Shown piece after piece: positions 11,815 through 19,918 of a stretch of DNA of 64,000 nt. Each line of letters opens with the position of its first letter. Position 1 is the stretch's first letter. A program made the translations under genes and the position numbers. This stretch comes from Methylobacterium sp. Leaf99. Lineage in GTDB: Bacteria > Pseudomonadota > Alphaproteobacteria > Rhizobiales > Beijerinckiaceae. The stretch is taken from contig NZ_LMMU01000001.1 in assembly GCF_001422375.1 (NCBI RefSeq), positions 771,001-835,000 on the forward strand, read 5' to 3'. The notes under the pieces were generated by a model. That model did no database searches. It was not told the DNA's origin and was given only the letters and a program-made list of their open reading frames with translations.

Positions 11815-12546
11815 GGCCGCGATGGCGTCGGGCTGCGAGATCAGCGACAGGTGGCTCGCCTTCACCGCGATGGTCTTGGCGCCCATGCGCTTGGCCATGA
11901 AGCGTTCGAGGTCGGGATCGATGGTCCGGTCCTCCGTCGAGACGGCGTAGAAGCTCGGCTTGGTGCGCCACGCCGCCTGGGTGGTCCTGGCGGCGAGCAG
12001 GGCTTTCTCGAAGGGCTGCTGCACCGCGTAGAGCACCTTCGCCCGCGCCTCCGGCAGGTCGCCGGCGAAGTCGCGCAGGAACGCCGCCTCGCCGAGGCGC
12101 CCGTATTCGCCGTCGAAGACGATGCCGGCGCTGGCGGGCGGGGTCGGAAACGTCCTGGCGAGGGCCGCGTAATCCTCGCCGGCCTCGGGGGCGCGGGCCG
12201 CCACGTAGACGAGGGCCGAGACCTTCGGGTCGATCCCGGCCTCGCTGATGATCATGCCCGCGAAGGAATGCCCGACCAGCACCGTCGGACCATCCTGGCG
12301 TGCGAGCACGCGCTGCACCGAGGCCACGGCTTCGTCGAAGGTCGTCAGGGGATTCTGCACGGCCGTCGCGTTGAGCCCCGCCGCCTGCAGGCGCGCGATG
12401 ACGTCGGACCAGCACGACCCGTCGGCGAACAATCCATGGACGAGGACGACGTTGCGGGCCGCCGGCCCGGGCGCCGCCCCGGCCGGCCGTCCGAGGGACC
12501 CGGCACCCGCCAGGGCCAGCAGGGCGAGGACATTTCGACGATCCAT
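11785..12546 (-). CDS. Secreted alpha/beta hydrolase (EstC/pyrethroid-hydrolase-like)
   Basis: 253 residues. The N-terminus MDRRNVLALLALAGAGSLG is signal-peptide-like with a twin-arginine flavour. The oxyanion loop is LVHGLFADGSCWSDVI. The nucleophile elbow GHSFAG places Ser at about residue 94. The acid is probably in STEDRTIDPDLE and the His in ASHLSLISQPD near the C-terminus. This matches the small esterase family often named salicylate esterase-like or EstC. GGAGGG six bases upstream favours the ATG at 12546 over a GTG one codon earlier. The substrate is unknown. The 3' end lies within the 26-bp tandem repeats. Confidence 0.85.
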   Translation of the reverse strand: MDRRNVLALLALAGAGSLGRPAGAAPGPAARNVVLVHGLFADGSCWSDVIARLQAAGLNATAVQNPLTTFDEAVASVQRVLARQDGPTVLVGHSFAGMIISEAGIDPKVSALVYVAARAPEAGEDYAALARTFPTPPASAGIVFDGEYGRLGEAAFLRDFAGDLPEARAKVLYAVQQPFEKALLAARTTQAAWRTKPSFYAVSTEDRTIDPDLERFMAKRMGAKTIAVKASHLSLISQPDAIAALILEAAGRP

Positions 12547-12669
12547 CACGATCCCTCCGGCGGAAGGCCGCCACCGCGGGCGTCGGCGCGTTGGGCGACA
12601 CCCTCCGGGTCTAGGACGGACGGCGGCGCGCGGCCAGGGATTCCGGGGGTCGGTGTCCGGCGGCGGGGG

Positions 12670-14061
12670 TCACCGTCCCTCCACCGGCCGCACGGACCAC
12701 GTGCCCCAGTAGACCGGCCGGCCGAAGACCGAGGAGGCGCCCCGTTCCTCGTAGCCCGGGGCGAGGCGGTCGAGCCAGGTGACGAATCCGGCCTTGGCCG
12801 AGTAGCTCGCCGGGGTGTCGAGGTTGCCGTAGCGGTCGGTCATCCAGGCATGCTGCGCCCGCCCGAACCGGCCGCCGCCGTCGCCGCCCGAGCGCAGGCC
12901 GAGATAGGCCGGGGAGCGCATGATCGCCACGGGCTCGGAATACCAGACGAGGCCGGCGAGCGAGCCGATGGACAGGTCGCCCGTATACTGGACGCAGAGA
13001 TCCGCCACCGGTCCGTCCATGGTGTTGGCCGGGCGGTTGCAGCTGTAGGCCACGGCCCAGCGGTCCATGCCCTTAGCCTTGGCGACGCGGACCAGGGCCT
13101 GCCCCGGCAGGGGCTCGGCGACGAGGCGGGCCGACGACCACGGCCGGTCGGCGGTCAGGTCCGGACTGGTGCGCAGGTAGAGGCCGAGGCGGCGCCGGGC
13201 GGGGGGCGCGGCGCAATCGGCGGGCAGCACGTCCGTGTAGAAGTAGTGGTAGACCCGGTCGAGCACGCTGATGGAGCCGACGAGGTCGTGCCGGTCGAAG
13301 CCTTCTCCGGGGCAGTTGCCGACGATGGGCGCGCCGGTCTCGTCGAGGACGGCGCTCGGGGCCGGGGCGTCGCCGCCGCGCCGCGACCGGCGCCGGCCGC
13401 CCTCGGGGGTGAACGGCACCCAGGCGGGGCCGTCCGCCGCCCGGCCGCGGATGTCGAAGCGCTCGAAATCGGCGGTGCGGGCCTGCATCAGGGCATGGCG
13501 GTTTCCGCTCGGGGTCGGGACCGTGGTGAGGAGGAAGACGTAGGTGTAGTCGTCCCCGCTCCAGTCCCGCCCGGCCACCACCATGGGATGGCGCGCGGCG
13601 ATCCCCTCCGGCGCCGCCTCCGCCGCCTCCGGACTCCGCGCGCGCCCGCGCCTGCGCCCCTCCGGGCGCACGGCCCGGGCCATCTCCCACAGGCGCGCCT
13701 GCGTCGGCGGCATCAGCGTGGCGAGCTGCTCGGGCATCGCCCCCGTGCGCACGGAGCCGCCGTCGAGGGGGCTGGTGGCCCGGCGCGCCGGGCAGGCGTC
13801 GCCCCGGCGGCCGCCCGCCGGCGCCTCGGCCTGATAGACCACCCGGAGCCGGCCGGCGCGCCCGGCGGTGCGGACGATCTGGACGTTCGCCGCCGATTCG
13901 CAGGCACGGGGTGCGAAGAACACGCCTTCGGCCTCGCCGCCCCGGCAGATCTCCAGGGCGCCGCCGGCCGTGGGAAAACAGGCCGGATCGGGGGCCTGGG
14001 CCGCGACGGGCATCGCCCACGGCGCGAGGCCCGCGGCGACGGGCAGGAGCGCCCGGGTCAT
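12670..14061 (-). CDS. Large secreted protein of unknown function
   Basis: 463 residues with a signal peptide (MTRALLPVAAGLAPWAMPVAAQA). I do not recognise the family. The mature part has many short aromatic strand-like segments ending in turns (DWSGDDYTYVFLLTT, RVYHYFYTDV, MDRWAVAYSCNR, LAGLVWYSEPV, HAWMTDRYGNLDT). This could fit a beta-propeller of the glycosidase or sialidase type. At least six cysteines suggest disulfides. A basic Arg-rich insert lies near residues 130-145. The ATG at 14061 begins the signal peptide; an upstream in-frame extension is basic and unlikely. No partner gene is apparent. Confidence 0.65.
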   Translation of the reverse strand: MTRALLPVAAGLAPWAMPVAAQAPDPACFPTAGGALEICRGGEAEGVFFAPRACESAANVQIVRTAGRAGRLRVVYQAEAPAGGRRGDACPARRATSPLDGGSVRTGAMPEQLATLMPPTQARLWEMARAVRPEGRRRGRARSPEAAEAAPEGIAARHPMVVAGRDWSGDDYTYVFLLTTVPTPSGNRHALMQARTADFERFDIRGRAADGPAWVPFTPEGGRRRSRRGGDAPAPSAVLDETGAPIVGNCPGEGFDRHDLVGSISVLDRVYHYFYTDVLPADCAAPPARRRLGLYLRTSPDLTADRPWSSARLVAEPLPGQALVRVAKAKGMDRWAVAYSCNRPANTMDGPVADLCVQYTGDLSIGSLAGLVWYSEPVAIMRSPAYLGLRSGGDGGGRFGRAQHAWMTDRYGNLDTPASYSAKAGFVTWLDRLAPGYEERGASSVFGRPVYWGTWSVRPVEGR

Positions 14062-14251
14062 GCGGTGGCGCGCGGGACGGGGCGAGGGCGGTCGGAAGCG
14101 GAGCTGTGTCACAATCCGGCGTGGTAGCGCGCGGATGCCGGACGCGACAGTGCGGAGCGCGGGGCCGCCCCCGCCATCCACATGGGCCGAGTGCGCAGAC
14201 CGCCTGAATCGCCCCGCAGGCGCCGTCGGGTCGCCCGACGCCGGAGCGGCC

Positions 14252-14590
14252 TCAGGCGAGGAAGGCCGCGACGGCGGCCAGCGGCAGGGCGAGGATGGCC
14301 GCGGGGCGGACCCAGCCGGGCCGGTACGAGACGAGGCCGACGAGGACCAGGGCGGCCCCCGTCAGGGAGCCGAGCCACTGCACCGGCCCGAAATTCCAGT
14401 CCGCCGTGAGGATGGCGGCGGCGAAGGAGACGGCGATCCCGCACCAGCCGGTCCAGCGCAGGGCCCGCGCCCGTTTTCGCGAGGGGGACCCGTGGAAGAT
14501 GGCGCGGTGGTGGCGGTCCATGGCGAGGCACAGGGCGCTGAGCCCGGCGAAGCTGAGGGCGAGGTTGAGGAGGACGGAAGACGGGGTCAT
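14252..14590 (-). CDS. DUF3325-type small membrane protein
   Basis: 112 residues with three to four hydrophobic helices (LLNLALSFAGLSALCLAM, WCGIAVSFAAAILTADW, LGSLTGAALVLVGLVSY, AAILALPLAAVAAFLA) and the DRHHRAIF motif after helix 1 that marks the DUF3325 family. It is the last gene of a three-gene operon and its ATG overlaps the stop of the PepSY gene (ATGA). In other proteobacteria this trio accompanies TonB-dependent siderophore receptors. Confidence 0.8.
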   Translation of the reverse strand: MTPSSVLLNLALSFAGLSALCLAMDRHHRAIFHGSPSRKRARALRWTGWCGIAVSFAAAILTADWNFGPVQWLGSLTGAALVLVGLVSYRPGWVRPAAILALPLAAVAAFLA

Positions 14591-16107
14591 GCGCGGGCCA
14601 ATGTCTGGGCGGTGCGGGCGACGCGGGTCCGCCGCACGTCCTCGTACCGCGACAGCGTCCAGGCGCCGGAACCGAGGCCGGCGGCGATGGCGACCATGGC
14701 GAGGTCGAACCAGACGAAGTCGAGGCCGCGATCCGTGGTCAGGGCGCCGACGAGGGGCAGGCTGAGGAACAGGAGGCCGGCCACCGTACCCATCTCGCGC
14801 CAGGTCCGACCGTGCGGCCGGGCGAACCCGACCAGGGCGGCGAGGCCCCAGGCGGCGAAGAACGCGCCGCCCTCCCAGGCGGCGCGCGCCTCCAGGGCCA
14901 CGGGCAGGAGCCGGTTGGCGAGGAAGAACGCCGCGATGCCGATGGGCAGGCCGAGGACGGTGCCGAGGTTGAGGCCGCGCACGAGGCGCAGGCCGAATCC
15001 GGGCGCTAGCCCGGGCTTCGGCGCCCGCGCCACGCTCCACAGGACGAGGCCCGTGGCGATGGTGGCCGAGCCCATGAGGCCGCAGAGGAAGAACAGCCCC
15101 CGCAGGGCCGGCCCGGCGAAATGCGCCTCGTGCAGGCCGAGGAAGCTGGTGAAGGCGTGGGCGGCGGGCTTCAGGGTCCCGAGGCGGGCGACGACCTCCC
15201 CCGAGACCGCCTCGAACGCGACCTGGGGGTGGCGGTGGGCCAGGCCCTTCGGTTCCTCGAACACCGCCACCACCGTGGAGGCGGCGTCGCCCGGATTGTT
15301 GACGATGACCATCTCCAGGGGCTCGGAGACCTCCGCCCGCGCCCGGTCGACGAGGGGCGCCAGGGGCAGGGCCTCGGCGGGGCGCCCGGCGGCGGCCCGC
15401 CAGGCCGGGGTCTGGCCGGCCTCGACGTAGAACCGCATCTCGTCGCCCCTGTAGGCCGAGGCGATGCCCCAGGGCATGAGCGTGAAGGCGAGGGTGACGA
15501 TGCCCGTATAGGTGATCATGAGGTGGAACGGCAAGGCGAGGACGCCGGTGACGTTGTGGGCGTCGAGCCAGCCGCGCTGGGCCGAGCGGTCGCGCCGGAA
15601 GGTGAAGAAGTCGGCAAAGATGCGCCGGTGGGTGACGATGCCGGAGACGAGGGCGACGAGCAGCACCAGAGCGCTGGCGCCGACGATCCAGCGGCCGAGC
15701 ATCGGCATCATCTGGAGTTCGTAATGGAAGCGGTAGAGGAAATCGCCGCCCTGCGTCGCCCGCGCCGTGGTGGGCTGGCCGGTTTCGGCATCCAGGCTCG
15801 CCTGCCGGATCGGCGCCTCGAAGCTGTCGAGCCAGTACACGCCGATGAGGGGGCGGTCCTCCTGTGGCAGGGAGACGAACCACGACACGGCTTTGGGCGC
15901 ATGGACCTTGAGGTAGGCCGCGCCCCGCTCGGCGGCGACGCCCGGCGCGACGGCGGCGGCGCGCAGTTCGGGCCGCATCCACAGGGAGATGTCGGTCCGG
16001 TAGTAGGTCGCCGTGCCGGTCACGAACACGCAGAACATCACCCAGCCGGTCACGAGGCCGGACCAGGTGTGCAGCCACGCCATGGATTGGCGAAACCCGC
16101 GTCTCAT
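14587..16107 (-). CDS. PepSY-associated TM-helix protein, probable siderophore-iron reductase type
   Basis: 506 residues of the PiuB/FegB-like PepSY_TM family, thought to act in release or reduction of iron from imported siderophores in the inner membrane. It starts with FRQSMAWLHTWSGLVTGWVMF, the family's first helix with its conserved His. A periplasmic PepSY domain follows, then the LRWIVGAS-type helices, the HNVTGVLALPFHLMITYTGI helix, a second PepSY region and several C-terminal helices (FFLCGLMGSATIATGLVLW). The ATG at 16107 is chosen because it directly precedes helix 1. It overlaps both neighbours by four bases, so the operon is translationally coupled. Confidence 0.85.
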   Translation of the reverse strand: MRRGFRQSMAWLHTWSGLVTGWVMFCVFVTGTATYYRTDISLWMRPELRAAAVAPGVAAERGAAYLKVHAPKAVSWFVSLPQEDRPLIGVYWLDSFEAPIRQASLDAETGQPTTARATQGGDFLYRFHYELQMMPMLGRWIVGASALVLLVALVSGIVTHRRIFADFFTFRRDRSAQRGWLDAHNVTGVLALPFHLMITYTGIVTLAFTLMPWGIASAYRGDEMRFYVEAGQTPAWRAAAGRPAEALPLAPLVDRARAEVSEPLEMVIVNNPGDAASTVVAVFEEPKGLAHRHPQVAFEAVSGEVVARLGTLKPAAHAFTSFLGLHEAHFAGPALRGLFFLCGLMGSATIATGLVLWSVARAPKPGLAPGFGLRLVRGLNLGTVLGLPIGIAAFFLANRLLPVALEARAAWEGGAFFAAWGLAALVGFARPHGRTWREMGTVAGLLFLSLPLVGALTTDRGLDFVWFDLAMVAIAAGLGSGAWTLSRYEDVRRTRVARTAQTLARA

Positions 16108-16439
16108 GCCGGGGGCGCCGTATCCACCAGGGCGAGGGCGAGCCAGAGGCCGCCGGCCAGGAGCGCCGCGGGCACGGCGAGGCCGAGGGCGGCCCGGGCC
16201 AGGGTCCGGGCGGCGAACACCCAGACCACGGCGCCGACCATGATGGCGAAGCTGAGGAGCGTCGCCGTCGCCACGGCCTCGGAGCGGACCATGGGCAGGA
16301 CGAGGGACAGGAACGCCGTGGACAGGGCGGCGACGCCGTAGGCGCCGAAGGTGGCCAGCACGACGCGGCCGGCGACGGCGGCGCGGACGCGCCAGCCGAG
16401 GCCTCGGCCGGGGTTTCGCAGGGCGGCTTCGTCCGGCAT
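16104..16439 (-). CDS. DUF3649-type small membrane protein, iron-uptake operon
   Basis: 111 residues with three hydrophobic helices (VVLATFGAYGVAALSTAFLS, ATATLLSFAIMVGAVVWVFA, LGLAVPAALLAGGLWLALAL). Size, helix pattern and position before a PepSY protein and DUF3325 fit DUF3649. GAGAAGG upstream supports the ATG at 16439. It is first in the operon, with a candidate iron-regulator operator about 120 bases upstream. No TonB receptor gene is present in the window, which is unusual for this trio. Confidence 0.78.
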   Translation of the reverse strand: MPDEAALRNPGRGLGWRVRAAVAGRVVLATFGAYGVAALSTAFLSLVLPMVRSEAVATATLLSFAIMVGAVVWVFAARTLARAALGLAVPAALLAGGLWLALALVDTAPPA

Positions 16440-16829
16440 CGCGGCACCTTCTCGGGGCGGGACGGCAGCCGGGCGCATTCCCATGGAAACGCCGCACCGT
16501 CACGGAAGAGATCGGCCCCGCTATAGCGATCCGCGTCTTCGGCCGGCAATCGCTATGTTGTGGAATCATTCCAAGGTTGCTGTCGCACGGTGCCATGGTC
16601 CATGCTGACATCTCCCGTCGCGGTACTTTCCGGCGGGACAGGTCTTTCACCGGGGCGCTCACGCCAAATCGTGTTGACGGCCCGAATGGGTGTCCACGTG
16701 CGGTCCCACTCCGGGCTACGATGGCGGCCGAGACGCCTCAAGCGACGCCTACAGAGACACCTGCCCGGACATGCTGCGGGGTTGCCGTCGAGGACGGACC
16801 CCGGCCCCTCTCGTCAGAAGATCGATGCC
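16440..16829. other. Divergent intergenic region, iron operon / min locus
   Basis: 390 bases shared by the divergent iron operon and the min locus. The left part carries the inverted repeats described separately at 16523-16573. The right part (about 16600-16829) is open in the minC frame, but the encoded sequence is basic and unlike MinC, so I treat it as untranslated leader. Confidence 0.5.
16523..16573 (-). promoter_or_regulatory. Candidate iron-responsive operator (Irr/Fur-like palindromes)
   Basis: Two inverted repeats: ATAGCGAT at 16523-16530 mirrored by ATCGCTAT at 16549-16556, and the perfect 13-base palindrome TGGAATCATTCCA at 16561-16573. The second has the GAA-NNN-TTC core of the alphaproteobacterial Irr (ICE) box, whose usual form is more A/T-rich. 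It lies 120-135 bases upstream of the first gene of an iron-type operon. The regulator assignment is inference. Confidence 0.4.
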
Positions 16830-17561
16830 GTGACCGCAAGCTCCGCCCCCACGCCCGCGACCCCCGCCCGCCCCCCGATCCGCTTCCGCGGCCGCTCGTT
16901 CATGGCCCTGGTGCTGGCCCCCGTGCCGCCCGTGGCCGACTGGCTGGAGGAACTCGACGCCCTGGCGCGGCGCTCGCCGGCCTTCTTCGTCGGGCGTCCG
17001 GTGATCCTGGAGGTCTCGGGGGCCGGCCTCGACCGGGAGAGCCTGCGCGCCCTCGTGGCCGCGTTGTCCGATCGCGCCGTCACCGTCATGGGCATCGAGG
17101 GGGCCGGCCCCGGCCTCCTCGGCGACGGCCTGCCGCCGCCCCTGGCCGGCGGGCGCCCCGTGGAGGAGGTCGCCGCCCCGGAGGCGGAGGCGCCCGAGGG
17201 CCGGATGTCCGTGGCCCCGGCGCCCGCGCCGGCCCGCTCCCTCATCCTCGACGCCCCCGTGCGCTCGGGGCAGACGGTGCTGCACCTCGAGGGCGACATC
17301 ACCGTCATGGGCTCGGTGGCGTCGGGCGCCGAGGTCATCGCCGGGGGCTCGCTCCACGTCTACGGCGCCCTGCGCGGGCGCGCCATCGCGGGGGCGGCGG
17401 GCAACCCGGAGGCGCGCATCACCTGCCGCAAGTTCGAGCCCGAACTCATCGCCATCGACGGGCTCTACCGCACGGCCGACGACCTCGGCCCCGTCCAGCG
17501 CGGCCTGCCGGCGCAGGTGCGCCTCGACGGCGACGCCATCAAGGTGGCGGCGCTCGACTGA
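16830..17561 (+). CDS. minC: Septum-site-determining protein MinC, paralogue 1
   Basis: 243-residue inhibitor of FtsZ assembly that works with MinD and MinE to block polar division. The N-terminal FtsZ-inhibiting domain begins IRFRGRSFMALVLAP. After a Pro/Ala-rich linker the C-terminal beta-helix domain starts with the MinD-binding RSGQ at residues 145-148, then GDITVMGSVASGAEVIAGGS, HVYGALRGRAIAG and IDGLYRTAD. The start is GTG at 16830, inferred because paralogue 2 starts at an equivalent GTG with the same following codon (Thr) and family-like length. It is first in the min locus. Confidence 0.92.
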   Translation: MTASSAPTPATPARPPIRFRGRSFMALVLAPVPPVADWLEELDALARRSPAFFVGRPVILEVSGAGLDRESLRALVAALSDRAVTVMGIEGAGPGLLGDGLPPPLAGGRPVEEVAAPEAEAPEGRMSVAPAPAPARSLILDAPVRSGQTVLHLEGDITVMGSVASGAEVIAGGSLHVYGALRGRAIAGAAGNPEARITCRKFEPELIAIDGLYRTADDLGPVQRGLPAQVRLDGDAIKVAALD

Positions 17562-17571
17562 GCGATCTGTG

Positions 17572-17597
17572 GTCCCGGGATCACGGTATCCCGGGAC
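17572..17597. other. Perfect hairpin between the two minC genes
   Basis: GTCCCGGGAT and ATCCCGGGAC form a ten-bp perfect stem with a six-base loop (cacggt), starting ten bases after the minC1 stop. Only a weak T-containing stretch follows (catccttt at 17611), so it may attenuate or process the transcript rather than end it. Confidence 0.6.
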
Positions 17598-17630
17598 AGG
17601 GGCAATCATTCATCCTTTGAACACGGGTCG

Positions 17631-17646
17631 TTAACGAAGCGGTAAC
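17631..17646 (+). promoter_or_regulatory. CtrA-like site upstream of second minC
   Basis: TTAA-cgaagcg-GTAAC matches the CtrA full site TTAA-N7-TTAAC except for one base. It lies 43 bases before the GTG of paralogue 2, so it could mark an internal promoter. CtrA is reported to control min genes in Sinorhizobium meliloti. Function here is inferred. Confidence 0.4.
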
Positions 17647-17688
17647 CATACCGGGCATCAATGGTCTGGTAAGGAATCGCGAGACGCC

Positions 17689-18390
17689 GTGACCAGCGCC
17701 CCCACTCCCCGCCGATCCGTTGAGCTTCGCGGCCGTGCCTTCAAGGCGCTCGTCCTGGCCCCGGAGCTGCCGCTTCCCGATTGGTTCGCCGATCTGGACG
17801 AAGCCCTCAAGCGCTCGCCGACGCTGTTCGACGGGCGCGCCCTGATCCTCGACGTCGCGGCCCTGGCGCCGGACGCCCCCAGCCTCGACACGCTGCTGTC
17901 CGATCTCGGCAGCCGTCGCATCCGCATCCTCGGCATCGAGGGTACGGCGCTTCCCCTCGTCGGACCGGGGCGCCCGCCCCTGCTGAACGCGGGACGACCG
18001 GTCTCGACCCTCGAGATCCCCACCGTGCCGGAGGAGCCGCCGGCGCCCCCGGAGCCCGCCACCACCTCCCTCACCATCGAGGGGTCCGTGCGGTCGGGCC
18101 AGTCCATCGTCCACCCCACCGGCGACGTCACCGTCATGGGCTCGGTCTCTTCGGGGGCCGAGATCCTCGCCGGCGGGTCCATCCACGTCTACGGCGCCCT
18201 GCGGGGGCGCGCCATTGCCGGCGCCGCCCGCAACCCCCGCGCCCGCATCTGCTGCCGCAAGTTCGAGCCCGAACTCCTCGGCATCGACCGCCTCGTCCGC
18301 ACGGCCGAGGACATGGGCACCCACCTGCGCGGCCAGGCCGTGCAGATCTGGCTCGATGGCGGCGCCATCAAATTCGCATCCTTGGATTGA
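17689..18390 (+). CDS. minC: Septum-site-determining protein MinC, paralogue 2
   Basis: 233 residues with full MinC architecture: an N-terminal domain (VELRGRAFKALVLAP), a linker of Pro and Glu, and a C-terminal beta-helix with RSGQ at residues 135-138, GDVTVMGSVSSGAEILAGGS and HVYGALRGRAIAG. By hand the last 99 residues align without gaps to paralogue 1 with 69 identities; the N-terminal halves are clearly less alike. The usual IDGLYRTAD motif is changed to IDRLVRTAE. GTG start at 17689. It lies 127 bases after minC1 and 14 bases before minD, so of the two it is the one placed like a standard minC. Confidence 0.92.
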   Translation: MTSAPTPRRSVELRGRAFKALVLAPELPLPDWFADLDEALKRSPTLFDGRALILDVAALAPDAPSLDTLLSDLGSRRIRILGIEGTALPLVGPGRPPLLNAGRPVSTLEIPTVPEEPPAPPEPATTSLTIEGSVRSGQSIVHPTGDVTVMGSVSSGAEILAGGSIHVYGALRGRAIAGAARNPRARICCRKFEPELLGIDRLVRTAEDMGTHLRGQAVQIWLDGGAIKFASLD

Positions 18391-18404
18391 GGGAGACAGC
18401 TCGT

Positions 18405-19220
18405 ATGGCCAAAATTCTGGTCGTGACATCAGGCAAGGGCGGCGTCGGCAAGACGACGACGACGGCGGCCCTCGGTGCGGCGCTCGCGCAGGCGGGCCAG
18501 AGCGTGGCGGTGGTCGATTTCGACGTCGGCCTGCGCAACCTCGACCTCGTGATGGGCGCCGAGCGGCGCGTGGTCTACGACCTCATCAACGTGGTCAACG
18601 GCGACGCCAAGCTCAACCAGGCCCTCATCCGCGACAAGCGCCTGGAGAACCTCTCCCTGCTGCCGGCCTCGCAGACCCGCGACAAGGACGCGCTCACGGA
18701 CGAGGGCGTCGCCCGGGTGATGAACGAGCTGCGTGAAAAGTTCGACTGGGTGATCTGCGATTCCCCCGCCGGCATCGAGCGCGGCGCGACCCTGGCCATG
18801 CGCCACGCCGATCTGGCCGTGGTGGTGACCAACCCCGAGGTCTCCTCGGTGCGCGATTCCGACCGGATCATCGGGCTCCTCGACTCGAAGACCCTCAAGG
18901 CCGAGCGCGGCGAGACCATGGAGAAGCACCTCATCCTCACCCGCTACGACGCCGCCCGGGCCGACCGGGGCGACATGCTCAAGATCGACGACGTGCTGGA
19001 GATCCTCTCGATCCCCCTGCTCGCCATCATCCCCGAGAGCATGGAAGTCCTGCGCGCTTCCAACGTCGGCTGCCCGGTGACCCTCAACAACCCGCTCTGC
19101 GCCCCGTCCCGCGCCTACATCGACGCGGTCCGCCGCCTCAAGGGCGACACGGTGCCGATGGCGGTCCCCTCGGACAAGAAATCCCTCCTCAACAAGCTGT
19201 TCACCCGGAGGGCGGCATGA
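18405..19220 (+). CDS. minD: Septum-site-determining ATPase MinD
   Basis: 271-residue membrane-cycling ATPase that recruits MinC and is released by MinE. It has the deviant Walker [17 protein letters not shown] near the N-terminus, [29 protein letters not shown] and the C-terminal amphipathic membrane-targeting helix [17 protein letters not shown] precedes the ATG at 18405. Its stop overlaps the minE start by four bases. Confidence 0.97.
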   Translation: MAKILVVTSGKGGVGKTTTTAALGAALAQAGQSVAVVDFDVGLRNLDLVMGAERRVVYDLINVVNGDAKLNQALIRDKRLENLSLLPASQTRDKDALTDEGVARVMNELREKFDWVICDSPAGIERGATLAMRHADLAVVVTNPEVSSVRDSDRIIGLLDSKTLKAERGETMEKHLILTRYDAARADRGDMLKIDDVLEILSIPLLAIIPESMEVLRASNVGCPVTLNNPLCAPSRAYIDAVRRLKGDTVPMAVPSDKKSLLNKLFTRRAA

Positions 19221-19483
19221 GCCTTCGCAAGATGTTCAACCGCCGGGGGTCCGCGCCGGTGGCGCGGGACCGCCTTCAGCTCATCCTCGCGCATGAGCGC
19301 GGGAATGCCGGCGGCTCCGACCTGGTGATGATTCTTCGCGAGGAGATCCTGGCGGTCATCGCCAAGCACGTCATCGTCGAGCAGGACAAGGTCCAGATCC
19401 GCCTGGACCGGGGCAAGGACGTCTCGACGCTGGGCGTCGACATCGAACTCCCCGTCCCCCTGGTGGCCCGCAAGGCGGCTTGA
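19217..19483 (+). CDS. minE: Cell division topological specificity factor MinE
   Basis: 88-residue MinE. The N-terminal part has a short amphipathic membrane anchor ([10 protein letters not shown]) and the anti-MinCD segment [15 protein letters not shown]. The C-terminal dimerisation domain contains [13 protein letters not shown] and the conserved beta strand [25 protein letters not shown] overlap with minD shows translational coupling. Confidence 0.96.
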   Translation: MSLRKMFNRRGSAPVARDRLQLILAHERGNAGGSDLVMILREEILAVIAKHVIVEQDKVQIRLDRGKDVSTLGVDIELPVPLVARKAA

Positions 19484-19505
19484 GCCCGGATCGGTGGTTC
19501 CGAAG

Positions 19506-19534
19506 CGCGCGGGGTGTGAACCACACCCCGCGCG
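19506..19534. other. Perfect 13-bp GC-rich hairpin after minE
   Basis: CGCGCGGGGTGTG and CACACCCCGCGCG form a perfect 13-bp stem with a three-base loop (aac), 22 bases after the minE stop. It is followed by A rather than T, so it lacks the U tract of a classical terminator. It may still end or stabilise the min transcript. Confidence 0.6.
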
Positions 19535-19697
19535 AAAAACGTGTCGGGCGGCGGCGAACGGCCCCGCCGGGTTCGAGGCGTGCCGGTAGGGTCGATGCCG
19601 GCCGCCGCGCGCATCCGCGGGAACAGGGGCCGGACCCCGCGTGTTGATGGGTCAAGCTGCGCCGTTGTCGTCGGCGCCCTCACACCCGGAGCCAGCC

Positions 19698-19826
19698 ATG
19701 AGCCTCATCGGACGCCTCGTCACCAAGATCCTCGGCAACGAAGACCGCCCCGTGGTGCGCGACGAGCGCAACTACGAGTCGAGCAGCCCCATCGGCCGCC
19801 TCGTGACCAAGCTGCTGCGCAAGTAA
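19698..19826 (+). CDS. 42-residue protein with a duplicated amphipathic segment
   Basis: MSLIGRLVTKILGNEDRPVV is followed by a charged middle and a second copy SPIGRLVTKLLRK, so (L/P)IGRLVTK(I/L)L occurs at both ends. Each copy would form a short amphipathic helix with basic residues on one face, as in membrane-surface anchors. An independent ATG lies 214 bases after minE. I know no family. Its tail resembles in type, not in sequence, the MinD membrane-targeting helix. Confidence 0.6.
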   Translation: MSLIGRLVTKILGNEDRPVVRDERNYESSSPIGRLVTKLLRK

Positions 19827-19918
19827 CGCCTTGTCGGAGCGCCGCCGCCCCTGAGGACGGCGGCGCGGCTTTCCGCGTCCCGGCGGAATGACAGCCTTGC
19901 ATCGCCAAAGGACGCCGT

